Below, in pieces: positions 44,963-56,568 of a stretch of DNA of 64,000 nt (position 1 is its first letter; every line of letters starts with the position of its first letter). The position numbers and the translations under genes are program-made. Where the stretch lies: assembly GCA_025201375.1 (NCBI GenBank), contig JAIWZP010000008.1, positions 806,001 through 870,000 on the forward strand, given 5' to 3'. The notes under the pieces were generated by a model. It worked only from the letters and a program-made list of their open reading frames with translations, had not been told where the DNA came from and searched no databases. This DNA is from Gongronella butleri. Taxonomy: Eukaryota > Mucoromycota > Mucoromycetes > Mucorales > Cunninghamellaceae.

Positions 44963-46933
44963 GACGGGAAAAAAGTGTGTGGGGTGGAATACCCAAAGAA
45001 AAATAAAGGGGAGGTAAAGAAACAAAAAAAAAAAAAAAAGACAAGAAAAAAAAATTCGATCTGCATTTACCGTCGCGGGCTGTCAAATTGTGAGTCAATG
45101 CCCCCGCCGCTCCACCCCCAAAAGCCTCCATTCCAAAAAGAAAAACCAGCATGAATTCGTCAGAATCGCCACGTTTTTCATGTTTTTTTGACGTTTTTGC
45201 CATTTTTTGGCCTTGACAAGCGCACCCCCCTTCCCACCATGGGAGACACCAATGGAAAGATCATTGCAACGTGCAATCGCATCGTCTAGGTTGATTCCCA
45301 AGCTTCATGGCAAGAGGGTCACTCAAAAAAAAAAAAAAAAAAAGACCAAAACGGGCCGATGCAAGGGTCTGTCTACCCCTCTCGAGCGGGACCCAAATCA
45401 AGGGGACCCAATGTTTAAAAACCCAGGCGCTGCCGCCCATCCGGTCGTAAACCACTGATTTTTTTAGAAAAAAAAAACAGGCGTGATGGCCTATTCATCA
45501 CCATCCGTACATAAATAATATGAGGCCGTTTTTATCTTGGGGAGTTTCCAGAATGAATAGTGATTTGAGTCCATTAGAGGGCCCAAACGCGACTTTTGAA
45601 CGTTTTTGACAGCTTGTTGCGTTTCCATTTGTCCCATGGCGCCTGAGTCGATGGGCAACAAGCGTACCTTTTATTTTAAACGTGTGTTTGCAGCATGATG
45701 TGCCATTAAATGGGACATCTGGTGGGGTGCATGTCGAACTAGACCTGAAATAGGCAAATCTACGCTGTATTTGATCGTTTTATCGACGAGTTTGTAATTT
45801 TCAACGACAACGACTCCTTGGATCCGTTGTTCCAAGGCTGCTCGTTCAAATGAGCCCATCGTGGAGGCGCTTGCGACCACTGGATGGCGCGCAATCACCA
45901 TTTTCGAAAATCATGAATTTTCCAAGGGGTGCAGTCGAGGACGTGAAAATGGAGACATACGAATCCTCTAATGGTCACTCCATTCAACCGCAAGGTAAAC
46001 GCGTCTTGGAAACCGTTAAAAATGCATTAAAACCAGAGGATCCATCGACTGGTTTTGGCGCAATATCCAAAAAAAAACTTTTATTTTCGTCCCAAGGGTA
46101 ACTTTACGAAAATTGGTCGTAGCGCCATGAAACACAGACCAACAGAAAAAGCACGCGTCGGCGCGTAGGTAGATGTGGATGATCTATGAAAAACTGGAAA
46201 GTTTGGCCAGTTTTTCACGCGAGCAAAAATCATTATAATGTTTGCGGCGCGTCCAGACTCGTGCTATGTTTGTGCCACGTGCGCGTTGCCTCATCAAAAT
46301 GATTGCCCTGGGTCATACCTTGCTGGTGGACGCGTCAGCACGCGCGATTTGACGCGTTTAGGATGCGCCATTCGCGTGCAAAGATAAATCGAAAATCATG
46401 GATTGCTCGTCAACGAGCCATTCAATGGCCTTTTTTTATCGTTTTTTCCATTGGTTTCTCCATGTCATCTTTATTTGGTGCAAGTTTGGCGTCTTTTCTG
46501 TAAACCCATTTTTCGATATTGGTTTTGAAGCTTGATGCCGCTCATTTCTTTATTTGCCCATGGTGCGCGCAAAAAGCGTTTCTATTTCTGTAAATCGCGT
46601 CCCACGGATACTCTGCAGCCTGCTTTTCTCATTAAAATACGTTTTGAGGCTTTGGGGTGCATAAATGGCCAGCGATAAACGCGATGCGGTGCGAAAAATG
46701 GGGTTTTAAAGCGTTGTCCCTGATAATCTTGGTCGATGGCGCACAAAAGGACGCCCTCAGATCCGGGCCAAATTTCAGAAGTCCGCTCGCCTAGCTTGCA
46801 AAGGATCTGGGCCCCTCCCTCGCGGTCAAAAAAAGGAAAAAAAGTTTTGAGCCCGCGGCCCCGTTTCCTTTTTTCTCTCTCACTGTGCCCTTTTTTTTCT
46901 ATCTCTCTCTTTTTTTTTTTTTTTTACTCTTTG
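44963..46933. other. Long intergenic region (FGAM synthase / SDR), no gene seen
   Basis: Nearly 2 kb between divergent genes. Short open frames (for example 45095-45301 and 45850-46101) lack ATG starts, introns or recognisable similarity. The part 45430-46700 is moderately AT-rich with several ACGCGT words (46007, 46155, 46330, 46350) and none of the dispersed repeat. The SDR gene is preceded by a pyrimidine tract ending at 46925. Confidence 0.5.
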
Positions 46934-47899
46934 ATGAACGACAAGGCACTGCAGGCGACGTTTATTGTGGCATTTGTGCTGCTTCGATGGTTAAACCGGC
47001 GACTGTCGAAGCGGTCTGTGATGGTGCCCAAGCATCAAGAGCGAGTGGTGCTTTTGGGCTGTTCGTCGGGCATAGGGCGTGCGCTTGCGCTTTTGTATGC
47101 GCAGCGCGGGGCGCACGTTGTGCTTGTTGCGCGTCGCGAGGCATTGCTTGCTCAATTGGAGCAAGAATGCATTTCGGCCGGCGCCGCGTCTGTTTTGGCG
47201 CGGGCCGTCGACGTCACAGACAAGGTCGCAGTGAAAAAACTCTTTGAGCAGCTGGCCGAGCCCTTGGACGGCGCGTTTGATACGCTGATTTACTGCGCGG
47301 GGGCGATTTCCGTGCGACCGTTTACAGATTTGTGCGGCATGGACATCCACCGCGTCAATGACCGCAATGTGGTTGAAGTACACGACGACCAGGGGAACAA
47401 TGACAAGGACGATGACGACGCGGTGGATCGAGCACTGACGCGGATCATGGACATCAATTTCCGCGCCGCCGTGCATGCGACGCGGTACGCGCTGCCTTTG
47501 TTATTAAAATCGGTGCGGCCCAATTTGATGGTTGTGTCGTCCATGGCCGGCAAGGTCGGTGCACCCACGCGTTCGCTGTATAGCGCGTCAAAACACGCGT
47601 TGCATGGCTTTTTTGACTCGCTGCGCGTCGAACTTGCGAGCAAAAACTTGCATGTAGGCATTGTGTGCCCAGGCACCGTCGACACAGAGCTAAGGCAAGC
47701 GGCCGTCGACCTGACGTCGCCTGAGCAGGTCACTGGTTCTAAACAGGGCAAACTCGCGCCCGAAACCGTGGCAAAACGCATCATTGACGCCTCTGACAAT
47801 TATGAACGCGAGGTAGTACTACCCTCTTTGTACGCGGCGGCACTGTGGTTGCCCCAGTCATGGCTCGACTACTTTGCACAGAGAAAATACAAGACATAA
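46934..47899 (+). CDS. Short-chain dehydrogenase/reductase, membrane-anchored
   Basis: A single exon of 321 aa from the ATG at 46934, just after a T-rich tract. The N-terminal ~20 residues (LQATFIVAFVLLRWL) form a probable membrane anchor. A Rossmann NAD(P)-binding domain follows: GCSSGIGRALAL (glycine motif), DVTD, YCAGA, catalytic Ser in VVSSMAGK and YSASKHA (Tyr-x3-Lys), then VCPGTVDTEL. An acidic insert (DDQGNNDKDDDDAVD, ~155-170) lies where classical members have a shorter loop. Size, anchor and motifs resemble the DHRS7 and 11-beta-HSD-like group of ER or lipid-droplet reductases; a 3-ketosphinganine reductase role is another option. The substrate cannot be inferred. Confidence 0.88.
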   Translation: MNDKALQATFIVAFVLLRWLNRRLSKRSVMVPKHQERVVLLGCSSGIGRALALLYAQRGAHVVLVARREALLAQLEQECISAGAASVLARAVDVTDKVAVKKLFEQLAEPLDGAFDTLIYCAGAISVRPFTDLCGMDIHRVNDRNVVEVHDDQGNNDKDDDDAVDRALTRIMDINFRAAVHATRYALPLLLKSVRPNLMVVSSMAGKVGAPTRSLYSASKHALHGFFDSLRVELASKNLHVGIVCPGTVDTELRQAAVDLTSPEQVTGSKQGKLAPETVAKRIIDASDNYEREVVLPSLYAAALWLPQSWLDYFAQRKYKT

Positions 47900-49048
47900 T
47901 TAATAAAAAAAAAAAAAAAAAGGCGGAGCACTGTCAATTTTTTTTTTTCCAATGCACCACCCCCGGTTCGTGTAACAGGCAATAAAACGTGTTTCCACGC
48001 ACGACGACACAAAAAAAAAGAGACGATCCATCTCATTATTGCCATGCCCCATTTTAAGGCGCGGGTGACCGCGGCACGCCTGCTTTTGGGAAATTTGGCC
48101 TCACCCCTGTTTTTATTCCCCTCTCCCCTCACCCCCCTCTCCCCCACATGGGATCTTGGGTGTCACGGCTGCAAAGGAAAAAGGTCTGTGTAATTAAGTT
48201 GGTCCATGCAATCAAATTGAGGGCCAGGAACCTGGCTTGGATGATGAGAAAATAGGAGAAAGAGAGGAAAAAATAGAAATAAAAAAGAGTTGGGGGTGAG
48301 GAGAAAAAAGGACCGGCCACGTTGATGAGCAAGTAATCTTTTGTTCTTTTTTTTTATATGCAATTGCGCGCGGACGTGGATTTTATCGCGTAGCCTTCTT
48401 GTCAAGGCGCATTGGGAAGCTTAATTCAAAGTTCACGGTTTCTCCCCTCCCCCCAAAAAAGCCATTGGATGCGCTCAATTATTTAAGGAGCCATTGCCCC
48501 CCTCTTCCTTCCCCCCCCCCCTCCGGGGCTGCCGAAAACGAGGAGGCCAGGTTGGCCACGCGTCTCAGGATCCATGAAAAAAATAAGACCATGATCATGG
48601 GTTGCGCAAAAAAAAAAAAAAAAAAAAAAAGAAACAAAAAGAAAAAAAAAAAAAGGGAGCAATAAAAGAGTCACATTGTGGACAAAAGAGAGCGAGATTC
48701 CATTCTGTGGGAGTGTGTGAAAATGAAAAATCGACACACACACACACACACACAATATATGCAACAGGCGCAAGCATGTGTTCAATTGCTTGAGCAGCAC
48801 GTGCGTCGAGGGGCGGAATCGAAAATGATGACCCTTCTGTTTTGGCCCTCGTTTTTTTTTTTTTTTTGTTGCCCATTAGAAAGAAAAGTCTTATTTTTTG
48901 GTCCCTTTTTTTTTTTTTCTTTTCTCTCTCTCTCTTTTTTTTTCTTTCTTACTTGGTTTCTTTTTTTTTCTTTCTTTTTTTTTTCTTGCTCTCTTTCTCT
49001 CTCTCTCTTTTTTTTTTGTTTTCTTGGGCTTTTTTTTTTCCTTTGGTT
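47900..49048. other. Low-complexity intergenic region
   Basis: 1.1 kb made largely of A, T, C and CT tracts, including a (CA)n run at 48734-48754, a poly-A stretch at 48608-48660 and a long T/C tract (48850-49045) leading into the bHLH start. No gene seen. Confidence 0.55.
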
Positions 49049-50120
49049 ATGATCAACCACTATTCGACCCCTCCTCACGAAGAAGCGAGTAGTATGAAAG
49101 TGGACGAGATGGAAGGGCGCACGTTGCCGGCGCCTTCTTCGCACAACGCAAAGGGTGGGTATCGTGCGATGCACCCATTACAATACAGTCCGTGCAATTC
49201 CAGGCGAGGATCGCTTGCGGATGCGAAATCGCCTCCCATGGCGTCGCCACCGCACCATTACCACCAACATCACAAGCCAACACCGTTGGATCATCGTCCT
49301 GACCTGACACCATCGGCGGGTTCGGGCGGCTCGGGTGGGTCTGGCGCGTCTTTTCGTCGCGACTCGCTTCCTTCGATTACGCAGCTGACGAGTCAATTGC
49401 AAGAATACCAGCACGAGCAAGAGAGGCAACAAAAGGAGGGCAAGGACACGTTTGCGCCTCCTCCATCGGCTTTCCAGGCCGTGCGCATGCCCGATGACCA
49501 GCGCCGCCACTCGATTGCCGTGCCCTCCCTCCTCCATGCTTCACAAGAGCACCCACAGCAGCAACAGCATCCATTGCATCAGCAGCAATCCATGCCGGCG
49601 CCTTCCAATGCATCGTCCACCTGCTCGTCACCGCAGCATCCAGGCTATGCCACCCCACCATTGATGCGATCACAGCAACATCATCACCACCGACACAGCA
49701 CCACCAGCCTGCACATGCACTCCTCCTCCTCCTCTTCATCGCTCGCCAACTCGGACCCAAGCGGCACTTCCACCCCCACACGCCGCATGAGCTCTCATAC
49801 CCCCTATTCTCGATCCCCTGAATTGCGCGTCAGTCACAAACTGGCAGAACGCAAGCGACGAAAGGAAATGAAGGATCTGTTCGACGATCTGCGCGACTTG
49901 CTTCCCCTCGACAAGGGGCTAAAGACATCAAAGTGGGAAATCCTTAGCAAAGGTGAGAAAAAAAATAATAATAAGGAAAACATGAAATTCATCCTCCATG
50001 CCCCCTCTCAATTCCTCTTTAGCCGTCATGTATATTGGCCAGCTGCATGACCGCGAGCAGCGCTTCAATGTCGAGACGGAACAGCTTCGCAACGAACTCA
50101 GGGCATACAAGCAATTGTGA
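49049..50120 (+). CDS. Basic helix-loop-helix transcription factor
   Basis: Exons 49049-49952 and 50023-50120 join in phase 1, giving 333 aa. The long N-terminal part (~1-255) is disordered with His-, Gln- and Ser-rich runs. The bHLH is at the extreme C-terminus (~261-333): the basic helix [20 protein letters not shown] has the HxxxERxRR pattern of E-box binders, the loop contains [11 protein letters not shown], and helix 2 ([15 protein letters not shown]) runs into a short leucine-bearing helix. This arrangement is common in fungal bHLH regulators. The intron splits helix 1-loop from helix 2. The target pathway is unknown. Confidence 0.93.
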
Positions 50121-50618
50121 AAAAAAACGGTCCCATTGTCGTCATCTCTCCTTTTTACGCTTGCTTTCGCCCAAAACAACACCCACCACCTCTCCAACAA
50201 CAACAACAACCCCCCAAAGGATATCAATTCGCTTGCAATTGGGGGCAACGCGTGCCATTTTTTTTTTTCTTGTTCTCTTTTTTTTCTTTCTTTTTTCTTG
50301 TTCATCTTGTGTTCTATCTATGTTTTGCAGTAATACGTATCTCTCTCCCTCTCTTTTTTTTTTCTTTCTTCTGTTTCTCTCTGTCCACATTTGCTCCAAT
50401 TCAGCTCGCTCGTAATAGTAATAAAAAAGTCTCATCTTCTTTTGCCTTTGTCCCCCTTGCTCCCTCTTTTTTTTTTTTTAGCCTTGCTGTCGCGCTCCAA
50501 TGCTCCTTTTTTTTTACACCCCTCGTTCTCTCCCCCTTTTTCAATGCGCTAGAGTTGTTCCTCTGCTCCTTTTTTTTATGATTTTTTGACCTTCTTTCGC
50601 TTCTTTTTTTTCATCAAG
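50121..50618. other. Intergenic, T/C-rich
   Basis: About 500 bp of C/T-rich tracts, probably the 3' UTR of the bHLH gene and the promoter of the next gene. No gene seen. Confidence 0.5.
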
Positions 50619-51047
50619 ATGCAACGATGGCCCTTTTTGCACTTTGTGTGTTTGGTGGTGGTGATCAGCTGCGTGTTGATTTCGCGTGTTTCTGCGCAAT
50701 CGACGTCTGCATCGCCATCCACGACAACGTCGACAAGTGACGAATCCAGAAGCACGTCGTCGGCACCCGTGACTCTGACACCCACAGGCACACCGGCGGT
50801 TAATGCATCTGTGTCACACAATGCCAGTGTGGCTGGGACTCCCACACCCAACAACAACAACAACAACAACAACCCGCCGCCGGCGCGGCCCACGTCGTCT
50901 GGACCACCATTGTCCGCACCCATTCCTGATGACACCATCGGCAAAAACGGCCATCTGCGCTTGTCCGCCGCAAACAGATCCACACAAACGTCGCATGGCC
51001 CCATTTTCGCCGCTCTCGTCGCCGCGGCTACCGCCCTTTTTGCATGA
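50619..51047 (+). CDS. Ser/Thr-rich secreted, probably GPI-anchored cell-surface protein
   Basis: A single exon of 142 aa. A signal peptide (residues ~1-26, hydrophobic core HFVCLVVVISCVLI, likely cleavage after VSAQ) leads into a Ser/Thr/Pro-rich stretch suited to O-mannosylation, with N-glycosylation sequons (NAS twice) and an eight-residue Asn run. The C-terminus ends in a hydrophobic tail (PIFAALVAAATALFA) preceded by small residues, as for GPI attachment. No enzymatic domain. The layout is that of a small fungal wall or adhesin-like protein; I infer no specific function. Confidence 0.8.
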   Translation: MQRWPFLHFVCLVVVISCVLISRVSAQSTSASPSTTTSTSDESRSTSSAPVTLTPTGTPAVNASVSHNASVAGTPTPNNNNNNNNPPPARPTSSGPPLSAPIPDDTIGKNGHLRLSAANRSTQTSHGPIFAALVAAATALFA

Positions 51048-51919
51048 CCGACCGTTTAATCGATCTTTATTTCGTGTGACATTTTTTTTTAAAAAAAAAA
51101 GAAAAGCTGGGCCTGACCACCCTTTTTTTTTCTCGTTTTTTTTTTTCAGAAAGTCAACATGTGAAAGGAAATAAAACGCATTGGGCGATCCACATTTTTT
51201 TTGGGCAACGTGTGTGTGCACACGTCATTGTGCCCATGAATTTGGAAAAAAAAGACCATTGTTTGCATGCCATGCTGCGTTTCCCAAGCAAGAGCATCGT
51301 TTTCATTGCATGGGGGAGGGAGGGAGGGAGAGAGAGGGCACAATGATATCATTTGGCTCGGCTGATCGTATGCACGCGGCATCCACCACACGCTCACACA
51401 CCACTTTTTTTTTTTTACCCATCGACGACGTGCATGAAGCCAGATGAGCGTCAGGTGTTCAGGCCAAAGCGATCCATTTGCTTTCTACTCGGCAAGAAAC
51501 GCGTCGTATACTCAATGGACGCACGTGCAAAGCGCGTCTTTTATGACGTACACCAAGTTGCATGCCAAACGGGTGGCGCGATCACGCGACACGATCAGCT
51601 GAAAGGCAAAAAAAAAAAAAAGAGTGGACAACCCATCCCACGCGCCGTTGACTAGACCCGTCCCCCAGATGGTTTTTTTTATGAATGTACAAGATTGCAT
51701 CAAGGCATTTCAGGGACAATGGGTAGGCCGCCGTGTACCATTTGTGTCACATTGACAAAAAGACAGTAAGTGGAATGTGATTCCGCGTGTTCCACAGTGA
51801 ACAAAAAGTCGCCTTTTTTAAGCTGACATAAGCAGCATGCATATAGGGCAGAATGAGAGCGTCATAAAAAAAAAGTCGGCAAAAGCAAATAAAAAAAAAA
51901 AGGAAATCATGCAAAAAGT
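51048..51919. other. Convergent intergenic region, no gene seen
   Basis: About 870 bp between the ends of the GPI-type gene and the ArfGEF gene. It contains poly-A and poly-T runs and a GGGAGG-type purine tract at 51311-51340. No supported frame. Confidence 0.5.
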
Positions 51920-54900
51920 TCATAAATCAGGAAACAACCCGCCATTGCTTGCGAGTGTGTGCCTGTACACCTGGAATTTCACCGTCTCAAGGAGCATATG
52001 GTTCATCTTGGCTTCCCAATTCGTCATGGCAATATGTTGGTTCGACGACCCAAAGGGGAACTATTATCAACAGAGAAAAAAAAAATCAGAAAAAAATCAG
52101 GAAAAAAAAATCAAAAAAGACGTTTTTTTTTTTTGTGATCAAGTGTGTACCTTTTTATCAATGATGGTGCGAGCTGTGCGGTGTGTGTCTATTTGGTTGT
52201 CGAGTCGCTGAAGGTAGTGGTTGATGCGTGTGATTTGGTCTTGCGGGGTGGGCAAAGGGATGGCATTGCCCTGTGCACGCATACAAGGTGGCGGCGGTGG
52301 CGTCCAGATGGGAAGACTCGGCTCCCACGCACGGTTTTTGGTTTTCTGCAACTTTGCGCGCCGCCGCAGTCCCCAGAGATGGGTCATCTGATGCCGTCGT
52401 GGTGGTGCGGTCGTGGTTTTTGTTATTTTTTCGTCATTTTCTTGATCATCGTCAGCCCAGCCATAGTCGACGTTGGTCACGGCGCCCTGCAAAGGCTCGA
52501 CGCTGTGCAGCGCCGCCCAGAAATTGAGCACCATGACCCATTGCTGCGCGCGATCGCCGCCATCCACCTCAATCGTCCACCGCTGCGACTTATCAGCACT
52601 TTGCCAGCAAAAATGCCCGTGATAAGGAGGAAGCTGCCACGCTAGCCCGTGATTCAAGTCCAGACGCGTCTCCTATTATAATACATCCCCAAAAAAATGT
52701 TGGTGAAACCAGGGGGAAAAAAAAAAGAGGGAAAATGGAAAAAATGGATAAAAAACCAATTTTTACCGCGTTGCCCGTGACAAGCCCTAATCGCCATCGT
52801 GCTGTTTGTTCCTGGATGACCAATTGGCCCGGACGCACAATCAGGAAGCATCGCGCCCAAAAATGGCCGGATTTGCGTTGAACGAGTGCCCAGCCATGCA
52901 AATCTTCGTAATCTTGGCTCTGCGCGCCCAGAAAGCATGTCGACGACGAGAATGTCGTGGACGCCGAGTGCCCGCGGTCGTGCCGTGCCGACGTTGTCGC
53001 GTCACGCCGCGCGCTGAGCCAATCGTCGTGATGCGGGGCGCCACCCGATGGTGAAACAATGCGCATTTGTGTCGGGTCACTTGGCTGCTCGATCCGGTGC
53101 GACTTGATGGCCGTGTAAACTTGCTGCAGGACCGCCCATGATAAAAAGAAAAAGGGGACGAATGTGCCTTTTTAGTGACTTATTCCCTTTTTTTTTTGTT
53201 TTTTTTTAATTTTACCCTGAGATAAGTTTCCATCGTCATTTGCCATTGCTGGTCTTGAGATTTCTTGTTTGGCGCTGTGGAGCCACTGAGATGGCGTTTG
53301 AGGTCCATGAGTGAGTAAGATTTGCGTTTTGGAAGCGGTGAGGGTGGTGGTGCGCCGTCTTTTCCATGATTTGGCGCCGGACTGACGCTTGCAGTGGCGA
53401 GACTGTGGCGTCGCGGTGGCAATGGCGGCTGATTGGCTATGGACAGCGGCTGCGCAGGTGCTGGGACGCCCGGGGCGTCATGATGATCGTCTTCTTCGGC
53501 GATGGTCGCGAGTTTGACGGGCCCCAAGCTGTGCAGCGTGTCCATTGTGTTGCGAACAAATTTGGACCGAGTCATTTTGTGACTATGGTCGGGCACCACG
53601 TGCAAATCCGTGTTTAACAGCAGCATCGCGTACACAAGCGCGTGCACAGTGTCTAACCACGCGTCCATTTGCATGGAAAATCAGCAAAACATCCAAAAAG
53701 TACAATTCCAATTCGCGCTTTTTTACCTGCATCAAAGAGCCAGCGGAGACGAACAAAAAAAAAAAAAAACGGATTAATTTTTTTAAAAAATCTTTTTTTT
53801 TGTGTTTTTTTTTTTACCTGCATTTCGATAAAAGGGGTCGCGATGGCACTCCCAGTAGCGCTGTGCAAAAGCGCGGATGACGCGGTCCAGCTGCTGTGAC
53901 TCGGCCTTTAGTAGGATCTTTTTGCATAGGCACCGGAACGCGTGATCGAGGCGCGTAAACGCAAAATCAAAATGGCGCATAAGCAGCTCCAACACCTCTG
54001 TGTGGAGTTCCCCCCTAAAAATGGCAATTTGGTATTGATACACGAAAAAAAAGGAGCGCAGCAGGAGATCGCGAGCAGTGCATCAACGTCTCCCCATCTT
54101 TTTTGCTCCTGTCCCCGCTATTTTTCATTCTTTTTTTTTTCTCGCCCTACGGTGACCCAAGCCAAGCGGCCATTTCGTCAGCGGGACAGATCAATGGGTG
54201 CGTGGATGGCCATGGGTGATGCCAGAACGCGTCGGCGATAGCCATGGGATCGTCGTTGGGCGGTGGCGAGGCATGATTTTCGAACGTTTCCTTGATTTCT
54301 GGATCTTTTGCCTCTTTTTGAGTATCCAATGGCTCTAATCTTTCGTTCTCCTGTTCATCCACCTCGGTCAGGGGGACGGGGCTGGGTGCAGCAGAAAGAG
54401 GAGGATGGGGCGATGCAGGAGACGAGGGTGGGTCATCATGCACATTCTCATCAGCAGCTGAAAGATGAGATTTCGCGGTAAATGTACTATAGACGGAGGC
54501 ATCGGACACGTCGCTTTGCACGGACTGGATACTCCGCCAGGTGCCCATCAGACGCGATGTGTCACATGGGGCAGTGACGCGCTCATCATTCTTCTTGTTC
54601 TCCTTGTTCGTGTCCCCTTTTCTACCATTTGCCTTCAATGCCGACTGCCTCGGCAGCAAGGCACGCGTCCATTTGGATTGGAGGCACGGCTGGCTTAAGA
54701 ACGCCGTCCAAGGTCCCTGCATGAGGCAAGAAATGACAAAAAAAAAAAAAAGGTATTGAGCGCGTGCGCGCGCGCCGACCCGAGTCGACAATCACAAAAA
54801 AGGGGAACAAGCTTGTCTTGTGTCACGTTTTACCTTTTGACTGGCAGGATATAAAGTTGGACTAACTCACAATGACGTGAATTGGAGCTTAAAACTTGGT

Positions 54901-54930
54901 TTTGCCCTGGGGGGATCGACAAGCGCGCTT

Positions 54931-54967
<37 letters not shown>

Positions 54968-55121
54968 TATTCAGATCTTGCAATGACAAGAGGCGGCTGC
55001 GAGCCAAATCATTCTCAAGCTCGTCGATGAGCGACACGTTTTGGATACTGCGCGAATTAGGGATGGAGCGCTGCTGGTAGCTGAATAAATTCGGATTGGG
55101 CGTGTGCAAATAGTCAATCAT
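51920..55121 (-). CDS. Sec7-PH Arf guanine-nucleotide exchange factor
   Basis: Eight exons: 55121-54967, 54861-54834 (28 nt), 54716-54151, 54014-53818, 53652-53216, 53123-52767, 52672-52151 and 52060-51920. All phases fit, giving 800 aa. The N-terminus (~1-225) is disordered. The Sec7 domain (~230-370) contains FDFAFTRLDHAF, AESQQLDRVIRAFAQRY (with the glutamate finger) and VHALVYAMLLLNTDLH. A Ser/Pro linker and a PH domain (~525-635, YEDLHGWALVQRKSGHFWARC to AQQWVMVLNFWAAL) follow. The end is helical with NWEAKMNHMLLETVKFQVY, like the C-terminal helix after the PH domain of EFA6/PSD and fungal Yel1/Syt1-type exchangers. It would activate Arf GTPases at membranes. The intron between exons 4 and 5 has an internal splice-like CAG-GTAAAA. 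Confidence 0.9.
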
Positions 55122-56568
55122 GAGGAAAAGAGAGGAAAATAAAGAAAAAGAAAGAAAGAAACAGGCAGAGTGCATGAACCAATTTATGGGAATCAAAAGA
55201 TGGGGCCCATTGTTTCCCCTCATTGAGCGAGACTTTTTTTTAAAGGAGGCAATTGGGGATCAAGGGGCGCGGGAAGGGTGAGATGACGATGAAAAAGGTG
55301 CCCATGTTCCTGAATTCTGGTACAAATAGCTCCCCAACGGGTTATCTTCACGAGCCATGGGTTGTGGCACGTCGCGCACCGTCCACCTGGGAGTGGCTCT
55401 TGGAGATTCGGTGGCACGAAACGAGACAGGGCTCGTGTGCGTTTTTACTTTATTTTGTATTTTTTTATTTTTATTTTGGTCATTTTGGTCATAAAAACGG
55501 AGTGGTCAATGGATCTCCATGGGTTCGAGGAGCGGTCTTTGGTGCACTGACGATGGTGGGTTTCCGACCCTCGTGCGTGCGAAATAGGGCGCAAGGGCGC
55601 GCGTTTTACTTTTTTTTTTTTTTTCTTTGGCGTTCCTTTGCACAAAACGGGTGACATTGGGCGTGTTTTTGGCAGAGTTGCAACGTCATTGGCCATGTTT
55701 TGAGGATGGCGGACTTTTGATTGGATCCAGGTCCCGCCGCCTTGCCTCCTCGTTTGCTCGCCCTCTATTTTGCCTTCAAAACAAGCAAAAGACGGGCGCG
55801 CTTTTGAATGAAATTAACATTACCATGGAGAATAAGTCCATAGGTTGCCCATTGAAGCCATTGCCATCTTCCATGAACGACGTCATGGACAACAGCATAG
55901 GCACAAAGGATAGAAAATCGAAAATAATTAAAAACGCACACATGCAAAAAAAAACAACAAATTCAAACAAGAAAGGGCGGGCAGCTGGCTTTTTTTTTTT
56001 TTTTTTTCTGGGCTGGGATTTTTTTGCGTTTTTTGTTCTTCTTCCTTGTCTCTTTTTTATTGTCCTGGTGGTCACTGACACACAAAGAGGGAGCCTGCGT
56101 CGTTGTTTTCGCTCTTGTACACGCTCTTCTCTTGTTGTTTTTTCGTTTTTTTTATTTTTTTGTAATACTAGACGGCGCCTTCCATACACACACGGTAAAA
56201 AGGACGGTGCTCGCCATCCCCGTCTTTTATATTCACCTGTTTCTCGTCTGGTGTTTCTTTTTCTTTTTGCTGTTTGCTTCTCTTTAGGTTTTCCCGCCCC
56301 CTTGGCCCCTTTTGTCTCTTTTTTTTTTCTTTTTTTTTTTTTTTTTTGCTTCGCCCTCCCTATATTCTACTTTCTTTTACCCTTTTTGCTTGCACCCTTT
56401 TCTTTTTGGCGCATCCGATCGTTTCGTCCACCCAGCCTCCCCCTCCCCTTGATAGCGGCCCTCCCCTCTTTCTCGCCTTTTTCGCTTTTCAACACAACAA
56501 AAAAGCAACACCACGCTTCCTCTTCGTTTGTCACTTTCTTGTCAAATTTTGTTTATTTTGCTTGAAAG
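55122..56568. promoter_or_regulatory. Long divergent upstream region (ArfGEF / bromodomain-kinase)
   Basis: 1.45 kb between two divergent start codons. The right half (55990-56560) is strongly C/T-rich on the plus strand, the usual promoter style in this window. Short frames near 55220-55417 and 55627-56565 lack domain signal or are pyrimidine-tract artefacts. No gene seen. Confidence 0.5.

Noticed and set aside
44315..45154. A 279-codon frame antisense to exon 1 of FGAM synthase
   Set aside because: Composition shadow; its product is His/Arg-rich with no recognisable motif.
45095..45301. Short minus-strand frame upstream of FGAM synthase
   Set aside because: Starts only at TTG, has no joining splice sites to the FGAM gene and no similarity I recognise.
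48850..49048. Phe-rich N-terminal extension of the bHLH protein
   Set aside because: Translation of a T/C promoter tract; the ATG at 49049 is the sensible start.
53675..53760. An extra Sec7 exon encoding RLRWLFDA
   Set aside because: There is no acceptor AG before it, and direct joining YRNA-DTVHALVY matches the Sec7 family better.
55627..56565. A 312-codon plus-strand frame
   Set aside because: Mostly pyrimidine-tract translation (Phe/Leu runs) with no good start and no domain.
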